From: Spirochaetota bacterium
GTDB taxonomy: Bacteria; Spirochaetota; Spirochaetia; Treponematales; Treponemataceae
NCBI GenBank assembly: GCA_023443865.1
Contig: JAEZST010000006.1
Coordinates: forward strand, 186,001 to 250,000
Direction: 5' to 3'
Length of the DNA stretch: 64,000 nt
The translations under genes were made by a program, and so were the position numbers. The notes below the pieces were generated by a model, which had not been told where the DNA came from, did not search any database, and saw only the letters and a program-made list of their open reading frames with translations. Positions 22,977 to 31,061 of this stretch are shown piece by piece (the first letter of the stretch is position 1; each line of letters begins with the position of its first letter).

Positions 22977-24266
22977 ATGCTCACCCTCGCCATATTCGCG
23001 GTACTACTCGCCCTCATCCTCCTGAACCTGCCGATAGTGGTCGCCATCGCGGGTACCGCCATACTATTTTTCGTAGGGCTTGGTCAGGGCGGTTTCCTCG
23101 CGATGCTTCCCCAGCGGGTTTTCTCGGGGTGTAACGGCTTCGTGCTCCTCGCCGTGCCCTTTTTCATCCTCGCGGGGAACCTCATGAATACCGGCGGCAT
23201 AACGAACCGGATATTCCGCTTTTGCCGCGCCCTGGTGGGACACGTGCCCGGCGGTCTCGGCCAGGTATCGGTCGTGTCTTCGATGATATTCTCGGGCATG
23301 TCGGGTTCCGCCGTCGCGGACGCCGCCGGACTCGGCCAGATTCAGCACAAGGCCATGGTAGACAACGGGTACCGGGAGGACATTTCCGCGGCCATCGTCG
23401 CGGCGGCCTCCACCATCGGCCCGGTCATCCCCCCCTCGATACCCTTCGTGCTCTACAGCGCCCTGACCCTCGTTTCGGTGGAACGCCTTTTTCTCGCCGG
23501 CATGATACCCGGCCTCCTCATGGGCCTCGCGATGATGGTCGCCATCGGCGCCATGGCCAAGCCACGCGGGTTCCCGCGGTCCGCCAGGGCGGACTGGAAG
23601 GAGGTTCGCGAGAGCTTCGCCAAGGCGATCCTTCCCCTCCTCGCCCCGGTCATCATCATCGGGGGAATACTGAGCGGGATATTCACGCCCACCGAGGCCT
23701 CGGTGGTGGTGTGCCTCTACGCGGTCTTCCTGGGCTTCCTCTACGGCGACCTTACCTTCGCCGACCTCCCCGGGATTTTCTGGAAATCGATCCAGCAGTC
23801 CACTGCCCTCCTTTTGATCATGGGGGCGGCCAATTTCTTCGGCTGGTTTACCATCTACCAACGCATTCCCGACTCGATCATCGCCGCCCTCACCGGGGCG
23901 AACATGGGCACTGCGGGGGTACTCGCGATCGTCATAGTCCTGATCCTGGCCCTGGGCTGCTTCCTGGAGGGAAACGCGATATTCTTCATCACGATCCCGA
24001 TTTTCCTGCCGATCGCGCAAAGGTACGGGATTGACCTCGTGAATTTCGGCGTCACGATGACGTTGCTCATCATGATCGGGAACCTTACCCCGCCGGTGGG
24101 GATGTGCCTCTTCGCGGTCTCGAGCTTCAGCAAGGTGAGCATGGGACGGCTCACGCGGGAGGTATGGCCCTATCTCGTCGCGATCCTCGCCATCACGCTG
24201 ATCATCGCCTACGTGCCGGCCATCGCGACCTGGCTGCCCAATGCGGTCCGCGGACCGGGGATGTAA
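22977..24266 (+). CDS. dctM: TRAP transporter large permease DctM
   Basis: A 429-residue inner-membrane protein with about twelve hydrophobic segments, of normal DctM length. The family features SGMSGSAVADAAGLG and GPVIPPSIPFVLY are present. It couples sodium-driven uptake to the DctP receptor. GGAGG precedes the ATG. It stands second in the order dctP, dctM, dctQ and ends 2 bp before dctQ. The coding region shows no damage, which implies that the dctP interruption is recent or not real. Confidence 0.93.
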   Translation: MLTLAIFAVLLALILLNLPIVVAIAGTAILFFVGLGQGGFLAMLPQRVFSGCNGFVLLAVPFFILAGNLMNTGGITNRIFRFCRALVGHVPGGLGQVSVVSSMIFSGMSGSAVADAAGLGQIQHKAMVDNGYREDISAAIVAAASTIGPVIPPSIPFVLYSALTLVSVERLFLAGMIPGLLMGLAMMVAIGAMAKPRGFPRSARADWKEVRESFAKAILPLLAPVIIIGGILSGIFTPTEASVVVCLYAVFLGFLYGDLTFADLPGIFWKSIQQSTALLLIMGAANFFGWFTIYQRIPDSIIAALTGANMGTAGVLAIVIVLILALGCFLEGNAIFFITIPIFLPIAQRYGIDLVNFGVTMTLLIMIGNLTPPVGMCLFAVSSFSKVSMGRLTREVWPYLVAILAITLIIAYVPAIATWLPNAVRGPGM

Positions 24267-24268
24267 CC

Positions 24269-24787
24269 ATGGAAAAAATCGGGAATTTTTTCGGGGCCCT
24301 GGACCGGGCCACCCGTTTCGCCCTCAAGGCGCTCACCATCGCCCTCTTCGCCGCCCTCATGCTAATCGTGACGGCGAACGTACTCTTGCGCATTTTCCCC
24401 GTAACCTCCCTGCACTGGCTCGACGAGATCGTGGAGCTGTGCTTCGGCGCCCTGGTGTTCTACGGCGCCGCAGGGGCATGGGCCGCGAAGGCCCATTTCA
24501 GCGTCGGGGACTGGATCGGCTCGAGACTGAAGGGGGAACGCGCGAAAACCGCGAACCGGCTTTTTATCGAACTGGTTTGCCTCGCCTTTTTCCTGACCTT
24601 CTTTTACTTTTCCCTCCAGATAACCCTCAGGACCATGGAGGTTACCTCGGTATTCCAGATCCCGAGAAAGTTCGTTTACTCCTGCATGCCGATTTCCGCC
24701 GGAATCATGGGTTTGTATTCCCTCGTCAGGAGCGCGGCTTTGGTAATTCAATTGGTCGCTCCCGATACCGAGGGCAAAACGGATTAA
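24269..24787 (+). CDS. dctQ: TRAP transporter small permease DctQ
   Basis: A 172-residue membrane protein with four hydrophobic segments (about 15-40, 52-72, 95-117, 135-155), as expected for the TRAP small subunit. It pairs with DctM in the membrane. The start at 24269 is 2 bp after the dctM stop and translation is probably coupled; a longer frame upstream lies inside dctM. The small subunit follows the large one here. A terminator lies 14 bp after the stop. Confidence 0.9.
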   Translation: MEKIGNFFGALDRATRFALKALTIALFAALMLIVTANVLLRIFPVTSLHWLDEIVELCFGALVFYGAAGAWAAKAHFSVGDWIGSRLKGERAKTANRLFIELVCLAFFLTFFYFSLQITLRTMEVTSVFQIPRKFVYSCMPISAGIMGLYSLVRSAALVIQLVAPDTEGKTD

Positions 24788-24800
24788 GGCGGGCATAAAA

Positions 24801-24832
24801 GACGGAATCCTTTTGGGGTTCCGTTTTTTTTA
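24801..24832 (+). terminator. TRAP operon terminator
   Basis: ACGGAATCC pairs with GGGTTCCGT around a short loop, followed by T8. Confidence 0.85.
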
Positions 24833-24834
24833 CG

Positions 24835-24864
24835 TTGACTTTTTATTGTATATACAACTATACT
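24835..24864 (+). promoter_or_regulatory. MarR gene promoter with palindromic operator
   Basis: TTGACT (24835-24840), 18-bp spacer, TATACT (24859-24864). A perfect 12-bp palindrome TTGTATATACAA (24846-24857) fills the spacer, where a bound repressor would block polymerase. Confidence 0.75.
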
Positions 24865-24907
24865 ACATACAACCTATTTACGCATGCATCGTGAAAGAGA
24901 GAGGCGC

Positions 24908-25378
24908 ATGAAAAGAAACGGCGGCCATTTGGTTTCGAAAATACATCACGTTTCGGGAAGGGTATTCGCGCGGCTCCTCAAGGAATACGGCGTGGAAGAT
25001 ATCAATCCGGCCCAGGGGCGGGTACTCTTCCCCCTCTGGAAAACCGACGGCATTTCGATTCAGGAATTGGCGGAACGCACGGCCCTCGGAAAATCGACCC
25101 TGACCCGCATGCTCGACCGACTGGAACGGGACGGCCACGTGAATCGCGTTCCCAGCCCCGGCGACCGCAGGAAGATCCTGATTTTCCTGACGGAAAAAAA
25201 CAGGGAGATGCGCGGGCGGTATGAGGCGGTGTCGGAGAGGATTACGGAAATCTTTTACGGAGACATGGGCGAGAAAGACCGGGAACGGTTCGAATCGTAT
25301 TTGGAACGGGTATACGCCAACGTATGGGAAGCCCTCGAGGGCGCCCCGGACGGCGAGAGCGATAGTATCGAAGAATAA
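24908..25378 (+). CDS. MarR-family regulator
   Basis: A 156-residue MarR protein. The winged helix-turn-helix lies at about residues 40-110 (ISIQELAERTALGKSTLTRMLDRLE then DRRKILIFLT wing). MarR proteins are dimeric repressors released by phenolics or oxidants. The palindrome in its own promoter suggests autoregulation, and the flavin-binding oxidoreductase gene 17 bp downstream is the likely co-regulated target. AGAGAGG precedes the ATG at 24908; a start at 24884 has no ribosome site. Confidence 0.88.
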   Translation: MKRNGGHLVSKIHHVSGRVFARLLKEYGVEDINPAQGRVLFPLWKTDGISIQELAERTALGKSTLTRMLDRLERDGHVNRVPSPGDRRKILIFLTEKNREMRGRYEAVSERITEIFYGDMGEKDRERFESYLERVYANVWEALEGAPDGESDSIEE

Positions 25379-25395
25379 CGAAAAGGAGAAACGAA

Positions 25396-25893
25396 ATGGC
25401 AAACGGAAAGGACCCCATCGAGACGGCGGTCGAATCGGCGAAGCAGGCGGGCGGCGGCGCCTCGGGCCCCATGACGGTAGATACGGCCCGGAAAAAGGGC
25501 CTGGAATTGGTCGAGAAGAGCGGCATCGCCTATTTGGGCTCGATCGGCAAGGACGGGGCGCCGAGCATTAAGGCTTTCATGAAGGCCGAGACGGAGGGCC
25601 TGAAAACGGTTTGGTTCAGCACCAATACCTCGTCGCGGCGGGTGGCCGACCTGCGGCGCAACCCCCGCTGTTGCGTGTACTTTTGCGACGAAACGCGCTT
25701 CAAGGGGCTCATGCTTTCCGGCACCGCCACGGTTCGCACCGATGCGGAAGCGAGAAAGCGACTCTGGCGTGACGGGTGCGAGATATACTATCCCAAGGGC
25801 GTGGACAATCCCGATTATTCGGTTATCGAGTTCACCGCGGAAACGGCCAACTACTACGAGGGGCTTTCGAACCTGACCTTTCCGGCCAAATAA
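25396..25893 (+). CDS. Pyridoxamine 5'-phosphate oxidase-like FMN-binding protein
   Basis: A 165-residue protein of the FMN-binding split-barrel fold (general stress protein 26-like). About 25 poorly conserved residues precede the barrel (about 30-160; GIAYLGSIGKDGAPSIKAF, VWFSTNTSSRRVADLRRNP, GTATVRTD). Relatives bind FMN or F420 and reduce quinones or act in stress defence. AAAGGAG precedes the ATG. It is in an operon with MarR upstream. It is too short and lacks the signature of true PdxH. Confidence 0.82.
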   Translation: MANGKDPIETAVESAKQAGGGASGPMTVDTARKKGLELVEKSGIAYLGSIGKDGAPSIKAFMKAETEGLKTVWFSTNTSSRRVADLRRNPRCCVYFCDETRFKGLMLSGTATVRTDAEARKRLWRDGCEIYYPKGVDNPDYSVIEFTAETANYYEGLSNLTFPAK

Positions 25894-25941
25894 GACGTAG
25901 CCGTTAACGCGGGCCAGGCCGCCCCTCATCCCGCGCTCTCG

Positions 25942-26088
25942 GCGGGGGCTCCGCGCGGCCCGGGTTTGCCCAGCCGCCGCGAGTACGCCGCTCCGGCGAC
26001 GGGCTTACGCCGGTTTGGGCTCAGGCCTTGCGGCGGATCGGGCGGCGGGGCAAACCTTCGCGCCCCGTGGCCCTTTCTGCCTCTTCTT
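25942..26088 (+). repeat. Dispersed intergenic repeat, copy B (long form)
   Basis: Starts with GCGGGGGCTCCGCG and ends with CCCGTGGCCC-TTTC-TGCCTCTTCTT; about 105 bp of additional GC-rich, palindrome-rich DNA separate the two conserved ends. It abuts the stop codon of the convergent membrane-protein gene, so on the minus strand it would be the start of that gene's 3' region. Confidence 0.6.
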
Positions 26089-26833
26089 ATTTTTTCTCTT
26101 CCGTAGTGATGCTGGCGAGCATGAGGCTCCAAAAACAAAGGGCGATGTTGAAAAGCGGGACCTGGAGTTCCGCGGGCATGGAGTAGATGATGCAGACCAT
26201 GGGAATCCAGACGCCCCAGGTCGAGATGAGGATGGTGACGAGCCGGGGGCCGATGGTTCCCCAAAAGGCGCGATCGACGAGGGCGGAGGGGCGAAGGCCG
26301 TTTTCGAGCCACCAGTAGCCGAGAAGCTGGATCCATCCGGCCCAGAGAACGTTGTAGACGAATTGGTCGACGAGTACCTTGGGGACGAGGACCTTGAGGG
26401 CGCTGCCGTTCCCGAAGATTGCGGCCTGGAGGCGGTAGAAGAAGTCGATTTCGACGCCCTTGTACGCCCAAAAGAGGGTGAGGAAGAGGGCGGCAACCCA
26501 GGCTTTCACGTTCCACAGCCTGGTTCCCGTTTCGCGGGCGCGTTTACCGCCCCGGGCGAAACGCCAGAGGAAGGGGATGAAACCGCCGAAGATGCCGGTG
26601 GCGATGGCCGAATAGGCGTACCCCGATTCGGCCTTTACGCGGCCCAGGACGCCCAGGGCGTCGTGAACGGGCTGCAGGAGCCAGTACCCCGCGACGAGGG
26701 CGGCGGCGAAAACCCAAAGGATGAGTCCCGGAAGGGCGTTTTCCCTGGCGGAACGGAGGCCCGTTTGAAGGGCGTTTTTGAAGGCCGATACGGGCGCTGA
26801 GCCGCGTTCGGCGGAGTTTGTTGATTGCGTCAT
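26087..26833 (-). CDS. Polytopic membrane protein, possibly Mpv17/PMP22-like
   Basis: A 248-residue membrane protein with about six hydrophobic segments from residue 35 on. The C-terminal half (VLVDQFVYNVLWAGWIQLLG and WGVWIPMVCIIYSMP) recalls bacterial Mpv17/PMP22-like proteins, a family with suggested pore activity but no firm role in bacteria. The start at 26833 gives MTQSTNSAE; an upstream start at 26872 lacks a ribosome site. The stop lies at the edge of repeat copy B. The MCP gene is divergent, 174 bp away. Confidence 0.55.
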   Translation of the reverse strand: MTQSTNSAERGSAPVSAFKNALQTGLRSARENALPGLILWVFAAALVAGYWLLQPVHDALGVLGRVKAESGYAYSAIATGIFGGFIPFLWRFARGGKRARETGTRLWNVKAWVAALFLTLFWAYKGVEIDFFYRLQAAIFGNGSALKVLVPKVLVDQFVYNVLWAGWIQLLGYWWLENGLRPSALVDRAFWGTIGPRLVTILISTWGVWIPMVCIIYSMPAELQVPLFNIALCFWSLMLASITTEEKK

Positions 26834-26971
26834 GATATGAGCAGTAAACGACGAATCGGGGCCTTTGATCAAGACGAGCGCGCGGGACGCTCAGGCCGAG
26901 GGGGCAGAGGCGGCCACCGAATCGTCTATCCCGTTTCGATAAAAAAGGCGCAACTGCTGGAGAAATTTGAC

Positions 26972-27007
26972 TTGTGCGAAGGGTAAATCCCGGCATAGAA
27001 TGGTTTT
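26972..27007 (+). promoter_or_regulatory. Leaderless promoter of the MCP gene
   Basis: TTGTGC (26972-26977), 18-bp spacer, TAGAAT (26996-27001), then 6 nt to the ATG. No Shine-Dalgarno. Confidence 0.55.
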
Positions 27008-28645
27008 ATGAAAAAGTTATACGAAGCGATTATCCGTTTTTTTACCGTTAATTACGAAAACCGCGATTATATCACCCGGAGCAAGGCCCGGATATTCTCG
27101 GTTTACAGCTTTTTTATGCTGCTCCTCCTCGCGCTCCTTTTAACGTTGTACGCAACCATCCCCTTGGACCCGGATCTCGCCCGGAAGGGCATGCTCGGCG
27201 GAGCGGCCATCGTCGCGCTGGTACTGATAAGCCTCGCGGCGCTCCGGGCCGGAAACCTTTCCCTCGCGGTCTGGTCCTACGCCTTGCCGACGATTCTCGT
27301 AACCGTCGCCATTCGCCTCCTCAATTCGCGCGCCTCGCCGGAAACCGCCTTTACGACGTACGCCTTTTATATGTCGTATTTGGTTCTCTACGTGGGGGTT
27401 TTTTCCGGAAGGGTTCAGGTACTGGCAACCACGGTTTTTTTCGGCATCGGAAACTGGGCTATCTGGGCCACGGTCAAGGGCGCGGGCGATTCGGTGTACG
27501 CCACCGCCAATACGGGAATCATCAACAGCACCATGGGGCTCCTGTGCACCGGCTTGCTCGCCTTCCTCCTCTTGAGGATTATGGACGGCTATACCAGGAG
27601 CCTGGAAAAGGCCGCCGAGGAAGCGGGCATTAAGGTGGCCAAGACCACCGACGCCATGAACGCGGCCAGGGAAGGGCTCCACACGGGCTCGATCCTGGTG
27701 GAGGAATCCGAGGGCATGGCCAAGGCGACCAAGGCGATCGGCGAGGGCGTTTCCCGCATGCGGGCCGATCTGGAGGAGCTGAACCGGGAAGCGGGCAAAA
27801 CGGCGGACTCCAACGGGGTTATCGCGGCGGCGACCGCGGACATCACCCGGTCAACCGAGAAGAACCGCTCCATGACCATGGTGGCCTCCGCGGCCATCGA
27901 GCAGATGGTGGCTTCCATCGGGAGCATGTCGGAGGTCGCCCGGCGCAACCGGGAAAGCGTGGAAGCCCTGGCGAACAGCATTAACGGGGGGCGTGAGAGC
28001 GCCGAGGCCTCCGGGGCGAGCATCGAGTCGTTGGCGGAAAGCGGCGATTCCCTGCAGGAAGTGGTGGAGGTGATCGGGGCCATTTCGAGCCAGACGAACC
28101 TTTTGGCCATGAACGCCGCGATCGAGGCGGCCCACGCGGGAGACAGCGGCAAGGGCTTCGCGGTGGTCGCGGAGGAAATACGGCGCCTCGCGGAAGAGAC
28201 CGCGGAAAACAGCAAGATTATAGCCGACGGGCTCGGCGGCCTTTTCAAGAAGATCGGCGAGGTGCAGGAGTCGAACCGGACGATCGGGGAAGCCTTCGCG
28301 GTAATCGGGAAGGAAACCCAGCGGGCCCGTTCAGCATTCGCGGAAATTAGCTCGGGCATGGAGGAGCTTTCGGTCGGCACCGGCGATATCAACCGCTCCG
28401 TGACGGACGTGGTTACCGCTTCGCGGGAGATGAGCGAGTCCGTGACCAAGATTAACGGGATGCTCGAGTCGAACCATACCGCCGTGGAGAATATCCGTTC
28501 CCGGTCGGCCTCAAGCCTGAAAGAATTGGACCGGGTTTCGTCGGAATTCGCCGATATCCATGACCGCGCCGGCAGGGTACGCGACCTGGGCGTCCGCGGC
28601 GACGAGGTGATCCGCTCCCTGGACGAGGCGCTCAGGAAAATCTGA
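27008..28645 (+). CDS. Methyl-accepting chemotaxis protein with polytopic N terminus
   Basis: A 545-residue chemoreceptor. Residues 1-26 are cytoplasmic, about 30-195 form six hydrophobic segments, and there is no periplasmic ligand domain or obvious HAMP. The signalling domain (about 220-545) has the conserved tip VIGAISSQTNLLAMNAAIEA followed by HAGDSGKGFAVVAEEIRRLAEE. It should cluster with CheA and CheW and guide the flagellar motor. The membrane part may sense membrane state, energy or a hydrophobic signal. The 3' end overlaps the convergent GNAT gene by 14 bp. Confidence 0.9.
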   Translation: MKKLYEAIIRFFTVNYENRDYITRSKARIFSVYSFFMLLLLALLLTLYATIPLDPDLARKGMLGGAAIVALVLISLAALRAGNLSLAVWSYALPTILVTVAIRLLNSRASPETAFTTYAFYMSYLVLYVGVFSGRVQVLATTVFFGIGNWAIWATVKGAGDSVYATANTGIINSTMGLLCTGLLAFLLLRIMDGYTRSLEKAAEEAGIKVAKTTDAMNAAREGLHTGSILVEESEGMAKATKAIGEGVSRMRADLEELNREAGKTADSNGVIAAATADITRSTEKNRSMTMVASAAIEQMVASIGSMSEVARRNRESVEALANSINGGRESAEASGASIESLAESGDSLQEVVEVIGAISSQTNLLAMNAAIEAAHAGDSGKGFAVVAEEIRRLAEETAENSKIIADGLGGLFKKIGEVQESNRTIGEAFAVIGKETQRARSAFAEISSGMEELSVGTGDINRSVTDVVTASREMSESVTKINGMLESNHTAVENIRSRSASSLKELDRVSSEFADIHDRAGRVRDLGVRGDEVIRSLDEALRKI

Positions 28646-29177
28646 GCTCGCCCGGCGAGAGTATTTTCTCATAACAGCGAAAAAGCCCTTTCCGGAAGGT
28701 TACCTCGCCGCGCCAGTCGTACCCGAGGGAATCGTAAAGCGCGAGGGCCGCGGGGTTTTGCGTAAAGGCGTCGAGCCGGATGGAGGTATGGCCGGTTTGG
28801 AGGGCGAAAGTTTCCGCGAAGGAAAGGAGGGTTTTCGCCGCGCCCCTGCCCTGAAATACGGGGTCCACGCAGAGGCGGTGGATGACCAGGGGCGCGCCGC
28901 CGTTTTCGAGCCAGGGGACGTCGCGGTATTCTTCCGACTGCTCTTCGTTCAGCGCCACGTAACCCACGGGAGCGCCGGCCTGAAACCGGGGGGATTCCTC
29001 CCTATCGCCGAAAAGGGCGAAGGCGACGCCCGCGCGGAGGTCTGCCTCGAGCACCGCCCGGTCCGGGTACCGTTCGTCCCACTGATCAATCCCCTGAGAG
29101 CGCATGCCGTCCACAACGCGGGCGAACAGGGCTACGAGGGTATCGCAAGCCTCTATGCCGATTTTCTCTATTGTCAT
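28632..29177 (-). CDS. GNAT-family N-acetyltransferase
   Basis: A 181-residue acetyltransferase. The acetyl-CoA motif lies at about residues 103-120 (HRLCVDPVFQGRGAAKTLL), followed by TGHTSIRLDAFTQNPAALALYDSLGY, typical of the C-terminal half of the fold. It transfers acetyl from CoA to an amine; the acceptor is unknown. TATACT lies 6 nt before the ATG and no ribosome site is present, so the message is probably leaderless. Confidence 0.85.
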   Translation of the reverse strand: MTIEKIGIEACDTLVALFARVVDGMRSQGIDQWDERYPDRAVLEADLRAGVAFALFGDREESPRFQAGAPVGYVALNEEQSEEYRDVPWLENGGAPLVIHRLCVDPVFQGRGAAKTLLSFAETFALQTGHTSIRLDAFTQNPAALALYDSLGYDWRGEVTFRKGLFRCYEKILSPGELRFS

Positions 29178-29189
29178 GGAAACAGTATA
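29178..29189 (-). promoter_or_regulatory. Leaderless-type -10 box of the GNAT gene
   Basis: Read leftwards, TATACT (29189-29184), 6 nt, ATG at 29177. No convincing -35 was seen. Confidence 0.45.
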
Positions 29190-29249
29190 TCATTATCTCA
29201 ATCCGCCGGGCGAGTGAAGGGAAACGGCGAAAACGGCCGAGGCCGAACA

Positions 29250-29289
29250 AAGCGGCCGGGATCGAAACCCCGGCCGCCGTTTTTTTTAA
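29250..29289. terminator. Terminator downstream of the hydrogenase operon
   Basis: GCGGCCGGG pairs with CCCGGCCGC. The T-run (nine) is on the plus strand; leftwards the stem is followed by TTTGTT, a weaker tail for the hydrogenase transcript. Confidence 0.6.
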
Positions 29290-29296
29290 GCCTTCC

Positions 29297-31048
29297 CTAC
29301 TTCACCCATATCGGGCGGGGAGTATAGTGCGTATGGAGCAATTCGTGACTTTTTTCGCTTAAGGGCTTCCCGAGGAATTCCTTATAAAGCGCTATTATCG
29401 CGGGGTTCTCGTGGCTCACGCGGATCTTCGAGGCGGCGTCGTCACGGTAGATGCCCTTCGTCCGCTGACGGCGAACCTCGTCGGTGGAGCCGTAGGGCTG
29501 TCCGCCGCCGGCGATGCAGCCGCCGCGGCAGGCCATTACCTCGATGAAATCGTAGGGCCGCTCCCTGCCCGCCTCGCGGGCGGAACGAACCTCGTCCATG
29601 ATCCGCTTCACGTTCGCCATCCCGTGGGCCACGGCGACGCGTACCTTCGTTCCCTTGATGTCCACGGTGGTGGCCTTTACCCCGTCCATGCCGCGTACGT
29701 CTACGAGGTCCACGGAACCGAGGTTCTCCCCCGTCACGAAGTTGTAGGCGGTACGGAGCGCCGCCTCCATAACGCCGCCGGTCGCCCCGAAGATAACGCC
29801 CGCCCCGGTATAGACGCCCAGGGGCGAATCCGCCTCTTCGTCGGCAAGGTCCAAGATGTTGATTCCCGCCTGCTTGATCATCCGGGCGAGTTCGCGGGTG
29901 GTGATCGAAAGGTCCACGTCGGCGACGCCGGAACTCCGCATGTCGTCGCTCCGCTGGATCTCGAACTTCTTGGCCGTGCAGGGCATAATGGCCACGGAAA
30001 AAACCTTAGAAGGATCGGTCCACGACTTTTGGGCGTAATAGGTTTTCACCATGGCGCCCATCATCATCATGGGGCTTTTCGCCGTGGAAAAATTGGGAAT
30101 CATGTCGTCGTGGTATTTCTCGAGATAGTCCACCCAGCTCGGGCAGCACGAGGTGATGAGGGGCAGCTTCCCGTGCCCGTGGACGAACCGTTCCACGAAC
30201 TCGCTCGCCTCTTCCATGATCGTGAGGTCGGCGGAGAGGTTCGTGTCGAACACCGTGTCGATCCCGAGCTTTCGCAGGGCGGCGTATATTTTGCCGGTGA
30301 TAAGCGTTCCCGGCGGCAGGCCGAACTCCTCGCCCAGCGCGACCCGTACGGCCGGCGCGATCTGCGCGACCACCTTCTTTCCCGGATCGCGGATCGCGTT
30401 CCAGAGCGCGCCCGTTTCGTCGGCCTCGGTGATGGCCCCCACCGGGCAATGGGCCGAGCACTGGCCGCACTTGATGCAGGGGGATTCCGCCAGGCTTACG
30501 TCGCCCGCGGGCGCGATGCGGGTCTGGTCGCCGCGATAGAGGAATTCCAGCGCCCACACGTTCTGCAGTTCCTGGCACACGAGGGCGCACCGCCCGCAGG
30601 AGATGCATTTCGCGGGGTGAAGCTGGACCGCGCAGGTGGAATTGTCCTCGCTCAGGTCGCGCACGCCCGACGAAAACGTTACCTCGCGGATGCCGAAATC
30701 GCCCGAGAGCTTTTGAAGCTCGCAGGAGCCGTTTCGCGCGCAGCGCAGGCAATCGTTGGGGTGATTGGACAGGATAAGCTCGAGCACGGTCCGCCGGGTC
30801 TCGACGATGTCCGGGTCGTGGGTAACGTAATTCATGCCCTCCGAGACGTTCGTGGTGCAGGAGCGGATCATCTTGGGGCTGCCCTCCACCCGGACGACGC
30901 AGATGCCGCACGCGCCCCAGGCCTTCAGGTCAGGGTGCGCGCACAGGGTCGGGATGGTAACGTTCGCCTCGAGGGCGGCCTTCAGTATCGTGGTGCCCTC
31001 CGGTACGGAGACGCTTTCGCCGTTAATCTTGCAGTTGATCTTTTTCAT
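29297..31048 (-). CDS. hndD: [FeFe]-hydrogenase catalytic subunit (HydA/HndD type)
   Basis: A 583-residue iron-only hydrogenase. From the N terminus: a [2Fe-2S] ferredoxin domain (Cys at about 36-62), the His-Cys3 cluster motif HPNDCLRCARNGSC (about 95-108), two [4Fe-4S] clusters (CISCGRCALVC and CIKCGQCSAHC) and the H-cluster domain with the three signatures TSCCPSW, MPCTAKK and MACRGGCIAGGGQP. It makes or uses H2. As last gene of a four-gene operon with NuoE, ferredoxin and NuoF-like subunits it corresponds to the NAD(P)- and possibly ferredoxin-linked bifurcating type. Bifurcation is an inference. Its maturases HydE, HydF and HydG are not in the window. Confidence 0.95.
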   Translation of the reverse strand: MKKINCKINGESVSVPEGTTILKAALEANVTIPTLCAHPDLKAWGACGICVVRVEGSPKMIRSCTTNVSEGMNYVTHDPDIVETRRTVLELILSNHPNDCLRCARNGSCELQKLSGDFGIREVTFSSGVRDLSEDNSTCAVQLHPAKCISCGRCALVCQELQNVWALEFLYRGDQTRIAPAGDVSLAESPCIKCGQCSAHCPVGAITEADETGALWNAIRDPGKKVVAQIAPAVRVALGEEFGLPPGTLITGKIYAALRKLGIDTVFDTNLSADLTIMEEASEFVERFVHGHGKLPLITSCCPSWVDYLEKYHDDMIPNFSTAKSPMMMMGAMVKTYYAQKSWTDPSKVFSVAIMPCTAKKFEIQRSDDMRSSGVADVDLSITTRELARMIKQAGINILDLADEEADSPLGVYTGAGVIFGATGGVMEAALRTAYNFVTGENLGSVDLVDVRGMDGVKATTVDIKGTKVRVAVAHGMANVKRIMDEVRSAREAGRERPYDFIEVMACRGGCIAGGGQPYGSTDEVRRQRTKGIYRDDAASKIRVSHENPAIIALYKEFLGKPLSEKSHELLHTHYTPRPIWVK

Positions 31049-31061
31049 TCTATCCGCCTCC

